From: Sulfuricella sp.
GTDB lineage: Bacteria > Pseudomonadota > Gammaproteobacteria > Burkholderiales > Sulfuricellaceae
Reading direction: 5' to 3'
DNA length: 15,576 nucleotides
Assembly (NCBI GenBank): GCA_030696235.1
Contig: JAUYSN010000421.1
Coordinates: 1-15,576, forward strand
Positions 9,379 to 14,957 of the stretch are shown here, piece by piece (positions within the stretch are counted from its first letter, which is position 1; the number at the start of each line of letters is the position of its first letter). Below the pieces are notes generated by a model that was not told the origin of the DNA, searched no databases, and saw nothing but the letters and a program-made list of their open reading frames with translations. Position numbers and translations under genes: made by a program.

Positions 9379-9398
9379 GCATTGATGCTGAGGCATAG

Positions 9399-9530
9399 TC
9401 AGAGATCGTTGTTGCGGAGGATTGCCATCAGAACTACCTGGCCCGTCATCCCCGTCAACCGTATATTGTCATCCATGATATGCCTAAGCTTCAGCAGCTT
9501 CGAAAGCGGTTTCCCGAAATTTATCAATAA
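9399..9530 (+). pseudogene. 3' remnant of peptide methionine sulfoxide reductase MsrA
   Basis: After a stop at 9396-9398 the frame encodes EIVVAEDCHQNYL, then QPYIVIHDMPK and LRKRFPEIYQ before the stop at 9528-9530. This is the typical MsrA C-terminus (AEDYHQ-YL ... QPY-- ...LP K). The catalytic GCFWG region and the first ~120 residues are absent upstream in all frames, and there is no usable start. It is therefore a gene remnant. The ~260 bases between the exonuclease gene and this tail hold only short stop-rich frames. Confidence 0.75.
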
Positions 9531-9559
9531 GCTGGTGGGGCTGCTCGCGTGTTTCGTAT

Positions 9560-9588
9560 TTGACAATTGGAAGGTATTCGTAAATAGT
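9560..9588 (+). promoter_or_regulatory. possible promoter of the 82-aa gene
   Basis: A consensus TTGACA at 9560-9565 is followed after 17 bp by AATAGT (9583-9588) in a locally AT-rich stretch, 28 bases before the 82-aa gene. The -10 is weak. Confidence 0.45.
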
Positions 9589-9616
9589 AAATGATTTATA
9601 AATATATAGGTGTGTC

Positions 9617-9865
9617 ATGAACAACAAGAACACCAAGCCAGGAAATGGGGAAGACCGGCGTGTTGTAAACAGGCGTGTCAAAGATGTAGGCCCACCGCCT
9701 GGCTGGAAGGAGCGTCGCCTTTCTGCTGAGAAACGGAAGCCGGAAGTGACAGAAGGTTCTTTGGATGAATGGGAAGCCTTAATGGGCAAAAGTCACGCCC
9801 AGGTTTCTCCGGAAACTCAGGATGAACAGGCCTTGACCGATTGGGAAGGCTTGAAGCATCTTTAG
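9617..9865 (+). CDS. conserved-looking 82-aa hypothetical protein
   Basis: I do not recognise a family with a known role. The protein is hydrophilic with no membrane segment. The N-terminal half is basic (EDRRVVNRRVKDVGPPPGWK, then ERRLSAEKRKPEV). The C-terminal half is acidic and carries two related short motifs, LDEWEALM and LTDWEGLK, about 35 residues apart. The ATG is preceded by AGGTG and a good -35 lies upstream. It converges with the 80-aa gene across a GC-rich hairpin. Codon use resembles its neighbours. A role as a small adaptor or regulator is conceivable but unsupported. Confidence 0.65.
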   Translation: MNNKNTKPGNGEDRRVVNRRVKDVGPPPGWKERRLSAEKRKPEVTEGSLDEWEALMGKSHAQVSPETQDEQALTDWEGLKHL

Positions 9866-9879
9866 CCGCCTCTATGTTG

Positions 9880-9902
9880 CGGCCGGCCGACCCGGCCGGC
9901 CG
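9880..9902. terminator. GC-rich palindrome between convergent genes
   Basis: CGGCCGGCC (9880-9888) and GGCCGGCCG (9894-9902) form a perfect 9-bp stem with a 5-base loop, between the stop of the 82-aa gene and the stop of the 80-aa gene. Neither side has a T tract. It is probably a bidirectional transcript end or RNA-stabilising hairpin. Confidence 0.55.
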
Positions 9903-9903
9903 A

Positions 9904-10146
9904 TCAGTCGATTTCCAGCGTGGCATCCAGCCCGGTCACGGCCATGAGGATATCGTTGGTCAATTCCTCGTCTTCGTCGGTCCAGGTCGCATCCAAGTCA
10001 TTCTCCTCGGTAGCCAGCGGCACGATGTCGAAATCGATGAACCTGGCGCCGATTTTCAGCGCCTGGATGCCCGACTTGTGTTCGACAACCTCCCAGTCGT
10101 CCGGAATTTCCAGCTCTGCATGGATGCGGACGGTCAGTTTTTTCAT
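9904..10146 (-). CDS. 80-aa acidic hypothetical protein
   Basis: A small protein without a family I recognise. It begins MKKLTVRIHAELEIPDDWEVV, continues ALKIGARFIDFDIVPLAT, and ends in a very acidic stretch (TEENDLDATWTDEDEEL) and MAVTGLDATLEID. It has no signal peptide or membrane segment. The ribosome site AGGGA sits nine bases before the ATG. It lies 80 bases downstream of the WYL regulator on the same strand and could share its transcript. Net charge is strongly negative, as in DNA-mimic or antitoxin-like small proteins, but nothing else supports such a role. Confidence 0.65.
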   Translation of the reverse strand: MKKLTVRIHAELEIPDDWEVVEHKSGIQALKIGARFIDFDIVPLATEENDLDATWTDEDEELTNDILMAVTGLDATLEID

Positions 10147-10226
10147 GGTGGTTTTCCCTGTCGTGTGTGATTTCCCATCCTAGCACGGCACGCGCATTCG
10201 CCGCCGAATAATGCGCTTTTCGTGCA

Positions 10227-11201
10227 CTAGCTGTCGCCGTATATCCCCGAGGTCTGGCCGACCAGGTCGATGATCCGGCGGCGCAGCAAATCGGGCCCCA
10301 GCACTTCCACCTCCGGGCCGAATTTCAGGATATCCATCACCAGTTCCCGGTCGTCGCTGTAGGGCACGTTCAGGGTGTAGCGCCCCTCGTCGTCGAAGTG
10401 CGACTTCTGCTCCGGGTGCCAGGCTTCGCGGCTCACCCAGCGCGCACGCTGCGGCGTGAAACGCAGTTCCGCCCACTTCACTTCCTTGCCCGAGAAAATC
10501 CCGTAGCCGGTGCCGAGGATTTCATCGAGTTCCTGTTCGCTGACATCCAGCGCCTGCTCGCTGATCAGCCGCACCCGGCGGATAGCGTCCAGCGAGAAGC
10601 TGCGAATGCCGTTGCGCATGTGGCACCAGGCATCCAGATACCAGTTGTCCCGGTAGTGTGTCAGGCGCTGGGGAGACAGGACCCGGCCCTGCGTTTCGTC
10701 CCGGCTGCGGGTGTAGTAGCTGATTTCCAGTTTCTTGCGCTGGAGGACGGCGGTCGCGATCGGGGAGAAGTGTTCGGGCTCGTAGGAGCGGGCGTTGACG
10801 CGCAGGATGCGGATGCGCTTCTCGACCGAATCCATCGGGATATCGGCCGATTCCAGCAGCAGTTTCAGCCGGGTGAGCAGCGGGTCGACATGGGGGGAAA
10901 GCAGGCCTGGCCCCAGGTTCTGCAGCAGGTGCTGCATGGTGAGCAGGGCGTGGATTTCCGAGGCGTTGAACCACAGGCCGGGCAGCTCGTACTTGTTCCC
11001 GGCAATCGGCTTGTCGAAGTGGTATCCCCAAGCTTCCCGGTCCCAGACGATAGGCGCGTTCAGCCTGTCCCGCAGGTATTCGATATCGCGCATGAACGTG
11101 GCGCGGGAGATTTCCAGTTCGCCAAGAAAAACCTCGATGGGAACAATTTTGCGTTCATGCAGCAGCTGGTCGATGCGATAGAAGCGTTCCGTGCGGTCCA
11201 T
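10227..11201 (-). CDS. WYL-domain transcriptional regulator
   Basis: A 324-residue regulator. The N-terminal helix-turn-helix is FYRIDQLLHERKIVPIEVFLGELEISRATFMRDIEYL (7-43). The central WYL domain contains RVLSPQRLTHYRDNWYLDAWCHMRNGIRSFSLDAI, with the family's Trp-Tyr-Leu in place. A C-terminal WCX-type region includes LNVPYSDDRELVMDILKFGPEVEVLGPDLLRRRI. WYL domains bind nucleic-acid ligands, and members such as CapW and BrxR control anti-phage systems; the target here is not shown. AGGGA precedes the ATG. A perfect inverted repeat overlapping its promoter suggests autorepression. Divergent from two small unknown genes. Confidence 0.9.
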   Translation of the reverse strand: MDRTERFYRIDQLLHERKIVPIEVFLGELEISRATFMRDIEYLRDRLNAPIVWDREAWGYHFDKPIAGNKYELPGLWFNASEIHALLTMQHLLQNLGPGLLSPHVDPLLTRLKLLLESADIPMDSVEKRIRILRVNARSYEPEHFSPIATAVLQRKKLEISYYTRSRDETQGRVLSPQRLTHYRDNWYLDAWCHMRNGIRSFSLDAIRRVRLISEQALDVSEQELDEILGTGYGIFSGKEVKWAELRFTPQRARWVSREAWHPEQKSHFDDEGRYTLNVPYSDDRELVMDILKFGPEVEVLGPDLLRRRIIDLVGQTSGIYGDS

Positions 11202-11224
11202 GAAAATTCCCTGATGGGATTCTG

Positions 11225-11245
11225 GTGTCTCATCCTGTGAGACAC
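11225..11245. promoter_or_regulatory. probable WYL-regulator operator
   Basis: GTGTCTCA (11225-11232), 5 bases, TGAGACAC (11238-11245) form a perfect inverted repeat, 23 bases before the WYL gene start. The minus-strand -10 TATAGT (11246-11251) abuts it, so a bound dimer would block transcription. The divergent small genes may share this control region. Confidence 0.75.
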
Positions 11246-11322
11246 ACTATACCCCACAATGCATGACAGAACGAAGGCACCTATCTGAAAAACGGCATGA
11301 CTTGACTTGAAAGGGCATAGAG

Positions 11323-11508
11323 ATGGAAAACCATAACGGACTGAAACTGATGATGGCGATACGCCGTATCTGCAACCGCGCGGCAGCCGAGGGAAAAACC
11401 ATCGTGCGGCCGGCCACGCTGCGCCAGATGGACAGGCAGATCAGCCGGATGCGCAAAACTCTCAAGGCCGGGCCATCCGAAAAAGCGGTTAGCGCAAGCC
11501 TCTTTTGA
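11323..11508 (+). CDS. 61-aa basic hypothetical protein
   Basis: A small, strongly basic protein that I do not recognise. The sequence GLKLMMAIRRICNRAAAEGK is probably helical and amphipathic, followed by TIVRPATLRQMDRQISRMRK and a short tail. It has no signal peptide or membrane helix. AAGGG precedes the ATG. It is 45 bases upstream of the 93-aa DUF4258-like gene on the same strand, so the two are probably one operon, and it diverges from the WYL regulator. Coding status rests on the ribosome site and operon layout, as the frame is short. Confidence 0.55.
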   Translation: MENHNGLKLMMAIRRICNRAAAEGKTIVRPATLRQMDRQISRMRKTLKAGPSEKAVSASLF

Positions 11509-11553
11509 CCACAGCCGGAATCGGACGAATCGCTTTAAGCTAAGGAGAAAAAC

Positions 11554-11835
11554 ATGAAACTTGGAATCGTCAGCAGCCACGCCAGAATGAGCATGAAGCG
11601 CCGCGGCATCCCACCCCAGGCCCTGGAAACGCTGTTCGCATACGGCCGGGTCGCACATGCGCCTCACGGGAGCCGGGTAGTGTATTTCAGCAGCGTGGGA
11701 AAGGCCGTGCTGTCAAAATCGCTGCCAGCCAATCAGATCGACCGCTGGGCGGATATGTATGCCGTCCTTGACTCGCAAAACGAGGTGATCACGGTGGGTT
11801 ACCGCACCAACCGGATTCGGCGTGCCAAACACTGA
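11554..11835 (+). CDS. 93-aa DUF4258-like protein
   Basis: The layout SSHARMSMKRRGIPPQALETLFAYG, then HGSRVVYFS, then NEVITVGYRTNRIRR resembles the DUF4258 pattern: a His-Ala-Arg-x-R-x-x-x-RGI helix, short strands and a C-terminal VITV-R strand. This small fold, seen near toxin-antitoxin and defence genes, is not assigned a biochemical activity here. A strong AAGGAG lies five bases before the ATG. It follows the 61-aa gene in the same direction and is followed by a 15-bp perfect hairpin. The pair has the size and order of a two-gene toxin-antitoxin module, but no toxin activity can be read from the sequence. Confidence 0.7.
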   Translation: MKLGIVSSHARMSMKRRGIPPQALETLFAYGRVAHAPHGSRVVYFSSVGKAVLSKSLPANQIDRWADMYAVLDSQNEVITVGYRTNRIRRAKH

Positions 11836-11864
11836 ATCAGATATTGCCGATGAAGCGATTAACC

Positions 11865-11899
11865 GCCCTATTCGCTTCATAATTTGAAGCGAATAGGGC
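11865..11899. repeat. perfect 15-bp inverted repeat (hairpin)
   Basis: GCCCTATTCGCTTCA (11865-11879) and TGAAGCGAATAGGGC (11885-11899) with a 5-base loop TAATT, 29 bases after the 93-aa gene. A third related TGAAGCGA lies at 11851-11858. No T tract follows. It could end the two-gene transcript, or be a protein site or element end at the edge of the fic remnant. Confidence 0.85.
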
Positions 11900-12003
11900 T
11901 TGGATCTGGCAACAACATCAAGACCAGCCGCGCCACGGCTTACCGCGAACTCTCCGAACTGGTCGAGAAGGGCTGCCTCACGCCAAGGGGGAAGGGCGGA
12001 CGA
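11887..12003 (+). pseudogene. Fic-family C-terminal remnant, copy 1
   Basis: The frame reads TSRATAYRELSELVEKGCL followed by GKGGR, the winged-helix tail typical of many Fic-domain proteins (…RATA-RDL-ELVEKGLL…GRS-Y). The frame then runs on into unrelated residues instead of the expected Tyr-containing end. No Fic catalytic motif (HPFxxGNGR) is present upstream. The right arm of the 15-bp hairpin forms its left border. Bases 11944-12002 recur at 13276-13334 with five mismatches. Confidence 0.7.
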
Positions 12004-12035
12004 ATAAACGCGCCTGCTTTTCCTATAATGGAACA

Positions 12036-12830
12036 ATGCGCTTGCAACAAACTGACACCATCCCTTCGCAGCCGGGGCATTATGCGAAATCCTGCATCTG
12101 TTCGCCGTTTCCCTTATCGAGAGCACTCGCGATCCTCGCGTGCTGCTGGGCATGCTCCGGTCACTGCGCGCCGGATTTTTTCAAACTCAAGCCGCCCGTT
12201 GCGGCTTCTGTCGCCTTGCACAGGATGGAAATGATCCCCTTGCCGCAACCCCGTACCGATGGCCCCGTCTCGGTTGAGCGTGCGCTGAAGCAGCGCCGCT
12301 CGGTGCGGGATTTTTCCGCCGCCGCCCTCTCTCTGGACGAGATCGGGCAACTCCTCTGGTCTGCCCAAGGTGTCACCCACCCGGAAGGGCTCCGCACCGC
12401 TCCTTCGGCCGGCGCACTATATCCGCTTGAGCTGACCGTGGTCGTCGGCAACGTCACCGGGCTGAGCGCGGGAGTGTATCGCTACGATCCTGCCGGGCAC
12501 GTTCTTACGCCGCTCGCGGCGGGTGATCGGCGTGCCGACCTGGCGCGCGCAGCCTTTGGCCAGTCGTGGATGCAGAAGGCGCCGGCGCTGATCGCCTTCG
12601 GCGCAGTCGAAGCGCGGATCACACGGAAATACGGCCAGCGGGGAAACCTCTATGTCCACATCGAGGTCGGCCATGCAGCGCAAAACGTGTTCCTGCAGGC
12701 CGAGGCTCTTGGCTTGGGGGCGGCGGTAGTGGGGGCGTTCGACGACGCAGCCGTTGCAGCCGTCCTGCAAATGCCCAAGGAGGAAAAGCCGCTGTATCTG
12801 ATGCCGGTGGGCAAGCCCTATTCCCCTTGA
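12036..12830 (+). CDS. SagB/ThcOx-type nitroreductase-family protein with N-terminal leader
   Basis: A 264-residue protein. Residues from about 66 form a nitroreductase fold: RTDGPVSVERALKQRRSVRD carries the Arg-Arg-Ser FMN contact, LSLDEIGQLLWSAQGVTH and RTAPSAGALYPLE are the SagB/ThcOx signature, YVHIEVGHAAQNVFLQAEALGLGAAVVGAF is the second FMN segment, and MPVGKPYS closes it. Residues 29-44 (SRALAILACCWACSGH) are hydrophobic and cysteine-rich, suggesting export or a lipoprotein anchor. SagB enzymes oxidise azolines in peptide maturation, but no precursor or cyclodehydratase gene is nearby, so this is probably a stand-alone flavoenzyme of unknown substrate. The start at 12036 has a poor ribosome site; a start nearer residue 65 would remove the leader. 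Confidence 0.82.
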   Translation: MRLQQTDTIPSQPGHYAKSCICSPFPLSRALAILACCWACSGHCAPDFFKLKPPVAASVALHRMEMIPLPQPRTDGPVSVERALKQRRSVRDFSAAALSLDEIGQLLWSAQGVTHPEGLRTAPSAGALYPLELTVVVGNVTGLSAGVYRYDPAGHVLTPLAAGDRRADLARAAFGQSWMQKAPALIAFGAVEARITRKYGQRGNLYVHIEVGHAAQNVFLQAEALGLGAAVVGAFDDAAVAAVLQMPKEEKPLYLMPVGKPYSP

Positions 12831-13015
12831 GCCCGGATGGCGGGCCATGTGACTGCAACGGTGTCGGGTGCCAAGTTCCGGCCGCCAATCACCGGCAAGG
12901 TCAGGATCATCTCAAGGCTTTTTCAGCCAGGCCAGGATGTTAGCCGGGAGGTAGTCGCGGTCCTCCCGAGCGCAGCTCTAAATTCATCTCAGATTGTCCA
13001 TTGGAATGCTCGTAC
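12831..13015. other. non-coding stretch with small hairpins and a gene-tail-like frame
   Basis: Part of a 635-bp gap without an intact gene. It contains GCCCG-N5-CGGGC (12831-12845) just after the SagB stop and CGGGAGG-N10-CCTCCCG (12945-12968). On the minus strand a short frame ending at 12912 reads DRDYLPANILAWLKKP, which looks like the C-terminus of a lost gene, though I cannot name it. Confidence 0.4.
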
Positions 13016-13060
13016 ATGTAGGAGCGCCGCCCCCGGCGCGAATGCAGCCGCAAATCGCTC
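13016..13060. repeat. REP-like element (GTAGGAGCG type)
   Basis: TGTAGGAGCGCC begins at 13017, and GCGCCG-cccc-CGGCGC (13024-13039) is the hairpin core, followed by GAATGCAGCCGCAAATCGCTCG. Head and stem-loop match REP repeats common in beta- and gammaproteobacteria. It sits exactly where the fic 5' fragment stops matching. Confidence 0.65.
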
Positions 13061-13197
13061 GTGGCGACGCGGCGCAGTGCCGACAGTCGATTGGGTGCAA
13101 GCGTGCCCAAAGCGCGCCATGCCCCCTTGAACTCGTCGATCTTTGCGATCAGGGTCAAGATTTCTGGCGTGATTTGAATGGAGTCGGATCGGATCAT
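13060..13197 (-). pseudogene. Fic-family N-terminal remnant
   Basis: On the minus strand from ATG 13197 the frame reads MIRSDSIQITPEILTLIAK, then IDEFKGAWRALG and LAPNRLSALRRVAT. This is the usual N-terminus of one large Fic-protein group, in which RRVAT is normally followed by IESIGSSTRIEG. Here the match ends at RRVAT and runs into the REP-like element. The Fic domain itself is missing. The orientation is opposite to both C-terminal remnants, so these are scattered parts and not one split gene. Confidence 0.7.
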
Positions 13198-13275
13198 GGA
13201 ACCAATACTGCACCCAATTACACCCATTATCGAGGGGTAACCAATAACACACCCATTCACATCCAAAAACAGAAA

Positions 13276-13362
13276 CGCGAACTCTCTGTACTGGTCGAGA
13301 AGGGCTGCCTCATGCCATCGGGGAAGGGCGGACGGAGCGGCGGTTATGAGATCGTTTGGTGA
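13276..13362 (+). pseudogene. Fic-family C-terminal remnant, copy 2
   Basis: RELSVLVEKGCLMPSGKGGR followed by SGGYEIVW and a stop gives the intact natural end of a Fic-type protein (winged-helix tail). Upstream sequence has no Fic motifs. The first 59 bases match copy 1 (11944-12002) at 54 positions, so both derive from closely related genes or from one duplicated segment. Confidence 0.72.
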
Positions 13363-13465
13363 TGTTTGTGTTCTGAATTGCCGTCAGGTCTCAAGAAGTG
13401 ACGACGTTTGAAAAATAATTCAAGCCGCCCCTTTGGGTTTTGAGATTCGGCGCCATTAAGCCGGA

Positions 13466-13741
13466 TCAATAAACTGCGTCATGGTCGCCGATGTTGACCG
13501 GGATGATTTCTTCATCAGATATCAGCAATTCCAGCGTAATGCGGTAGGAAAGATTGATCGAAACCGAATGCAGCCCCTCAAGCCGCCCGCTCAGCGGGTG
13601 CAGGCGCAATCCGGGGTGGAAGGGATTGGCCTCAAGCAGTTGCAGGGTTTTTAGGTATTGCTGTTTCAATTCGGGGTGCCGTTTGAGAAAGCGGCCTGCT
13701 CGCCGGGTGTATTGCTCGGTAAAGACCAGCGTATAGCTCAT
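13466..13741 (-). CDS. RelE/ParE-superfamily toxin
   Basis: A 91-residue toxin-like protein: a helical start FTEQYTRRAGRFLKRHPEL, a second helix LKTLQLLEANPFHPGL, then strands RLHPLSGRLEGLHSVSINLSYRITLEL and the end EEIIPVNIGDHDAVY, the standard RelE/ParE/YafQ finish. RelE-type members cut mRNA on the ribosome and ParE types poison gyrase; which applies is not decided by sequence alone, although the YafQ-like layout favours mRNA cleavage. The ATG overlaps the antitoxin stop (ATGA), so translation is coupled to the antitoxin gene upstream. No frameshift is seen. Confidence 0.88.
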   Translation of the reverse strand: MSYTLVFTEQYTRRAGRFLKRHPELKQQYLKTLQLLEANPFHPGLRLHPLSGRLEGLHSVSINLSYRITLELLISDEEIIPVNIGDHDAVY

Positions 13742-13995
13742 TCAGCGGCATCCAGCCGCGCCAGATGGGCTTCCGCCGACTCCTTGACGAAACGCCCGGC
13801 AGCCAAATCCGCCCGCGTCTCGGCCAGCGCGGCATCCAGTTCGCATTCCCGCAGATAATGGTAATGGGCAATATCCATCACCACGAAACGATCCTTGCCG
13901 CGCACCGAAATAATCGCTTCAGGTTGATGTGCAAGTTCAGCTTCGATGGCGGAAATCCCTTTGGTCTTGAGATCGTTGGCGCTGATGCTCGACAT
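13738..13995 (-). CDS. Phd/YefM-type antitoxin
   Basis: An 85-residue antitoxin. The N-terminal DNA-binding part reads SSISANDLKTKGISAIEAEL, then EAIISVRGKDRFVVMDIAHYHYLRE as in Phd/YefM proteins. The C-terminal LDAALAETRADLAAGRFVKESAEAHLARL is the segment expected to wrap the toxin. It neutralises the downstream RelE-like toxin and, with it, represses the operon. The ribosome site AGGAG lies 6 bases before the ATG, and a clear promoter lies upstream. Antitoxin-first order with a 4-base overlap is standard. Confidence 0.88.
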   Translation of the reverse strand: MSSISANDLKTKGISAIEAELAHQPEAIISVRGKDRFVVMDIAHYHYLRECELDAALAETRADLAAGRFVKESAEAHLARLDAAE

Positions 13996-14008
13996 GATTC
14001 GCTCCTGA

Positions 14009-14057
14009 AATAATGCGGTATACAGGTCATTAAATCACATTATTGATCGTACTTCAA
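14009..14057 (-). promoter_or_regulatory. promoter and possible operator of the Phd-RelE pair
   Basis: On the minus strand TTGAAG (14052-14057), 17 bp, TTTAAT (14029-14034). The inverted repeat AATAATG (14009-14015) / CATTATT (14038-14044), separated by 22 bases, brackets the -10 and is a candidate autoregulatory site. Confidence 0.6.
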
Positions 14058-14130
14058 ATGGTGTGTGAAGTCCTTGCTCACCCCGCGCCGAGATAAATTT
14101 CAATCGAGGCTGAGCTAATTTATTTGCAAG

Positions 14131-14166
14131 GGTGGGTTAGGCACGCCGTTCGTGCCGTAACCCACC
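14131..14166. repeat. GGTGGGTTA hairpin repeat
   Basis: GGTGGGTTA-GGCACG pairs with CGTGCC-g-TAACCCACC (one bulge) around the loop CCGTT. Hairpins with these ends are common intergenic repeats in proteobacteria. A degenerate relative (GGGTTACGC…GCTAACCC) lies at 14400-14422. Confidence 0.65.
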
Positions 14167-14220
14167 AGACGTGCCGTCAGGTACTCATTAAACCCAGATT
14201 GTTCATTAGGCCTGAAACAC

Positions 14221-14344
14221 CGTCATTCCCGCAAAAGCGGGAATCCAGTGGGTTGAATTACCCCGCGAAGCGGGACAAAACCGAGGTCTTGTTCGCTTCG
14301 CGGAGTGGTTACATCACTGGATTCCCGCCTTCGCGGGAATGACG
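14221..14344. repeat. 124-bp MITE-like element with dRS3-like ends
   Basis: The 30-base ends CGTCATTCCCGC…CCAGTG (14221-14250, and inverted 14315-14344) differ at two positions. Each contains ATTCCC-N8-GGGAAT, the dRS3 pattern. Inside, CCGCGAAGCG and CGCTTCGCGG form a second nested inverted repeat, so the whole unit can fold into one long hairpin. It has no ORF. It lies in the 527-bp gap between the two toxin-antitoxin pairs. Confidence 0.8.
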
Positions 14345-14399
14345 AGGCTAATGAATTATTTGGGTTAAAAATACGTTGTGTTGCTACGCAACGCTTGGG

Positions 14400-14422
14400 G
14401 GGTTACGCAAAAACCGCTAACC
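14400..14422. repeat. degenerate GGGTTACGC hairpin
   Basis: GGGTTACGC, a 7-base loop and GCTAACCC fold with one bulge. Just to the left, GTTGC-tac-GCAAC forms a second tiny stem. Both resemble the GGTGGGTTA repeat family. Confidence 0.45.
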
Positions 14423-14522
14423 CACATTTCTCACGTGGATAGATCGACTTTTATCGTTCCCATATTGGGAGTGATAATACCCATTAAGGGAATGATCAAT
14501 GTTTATGTGTTGCCGCGAGTGG

Positions 14523-14957
14523 TCAAATGTTTAGCGTCTTGATGAATTGATCAGCGGTAATGATGGGGCAGGAAAACTGGCCAGCAAGGCACAGCAAATC
14601 CTGGTCGCTACTCACGAGATAGTCAGCCTTGCCCACAACGGCGAGCTGCAGAAACGGCAGATCGAAGGGGTCGCGGCACTCCGGTGTCTCGGGCGGCGGG
14701 TTGGGTATGCGCACGGTAGTGCACCAGGGCAGGTAGTCGGCCAGGAGTTCCTGTTGTTCGTCCGGCGTGAGTTTGAACTTGGGGTAGGCGAGTACGCGGA
14801 TGAGTTCCGCTGCTGTGACTCTGGATACCAAGGGCTGGCAATGTTCGCCTTGCCAGGCATGGCGCAATAGGGCCAGCTGCCCCTGGGCAAATACCAGCGC
14901 GGACAGCACCAAGTTGGTGTCGATCACCACGCAGGGTGGGCGCGGGGAACGGGTCAT
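14523..14957 (-). CDS. PIN-domain toxin (COG1569 type)
   Basis: A 144-residue PIN protein. VVIDTNLVLSAL gives the first acidic residue (Asp13) and the Asn/Ser pair, SRVTAAELIRVL the second (Glu), and RDPFDLPFLQLAVVGKADYLVSSDQDLL the remaining acids. PIN toxins are Mg-dependent ribonucleases cutting tRNA, rRNA or mRNA; the target here is unknown. All expected catalytic acids are present, so it appears intact. The ATG overlaps the antitoxin stop as ATGA. The C-terminal PIITADQFIKTL is usual for this PIN group. Confidence 0.9.
   Translation of the reverse strand: MTRSPRPPCVVIDTNLVLSALVFAQGQLALLRHAWQGEHCQPLVSRVTAAELIRVLAYPKFKLTPDEQQELLADYLPWCTTVRIPNPPPETPECRDPFDLPFLQLAVVGKADYLVSSDQDLLCLAGQFSCPIITADQFIKTLNI

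Noticed and set aside
10398..11240. 280-codon plus-strand frame opposite the WYL regulator
   Set aside because: It is an antisense shadow with no domain and no ribosome site, and the WYL gene explains the region.
11884..12234. 116-codon frame through Fic tail copy 1 as a real gene
   Set aside because: Only the first ~40 codons match Fic tails; the rest overlaps the SagB gene in another frame and looks random.
12940..13266. 108-codon minus-strand frame as an intact small gene
   Set aside because: Its middle is a Fic N-terminus and its end is translated REP sequence, so it is a truncated remnant.
14131..14422. CRISPR array
   Set aside because: The repeats are inverted pairs of different families with no regular spacing and no cas genes.
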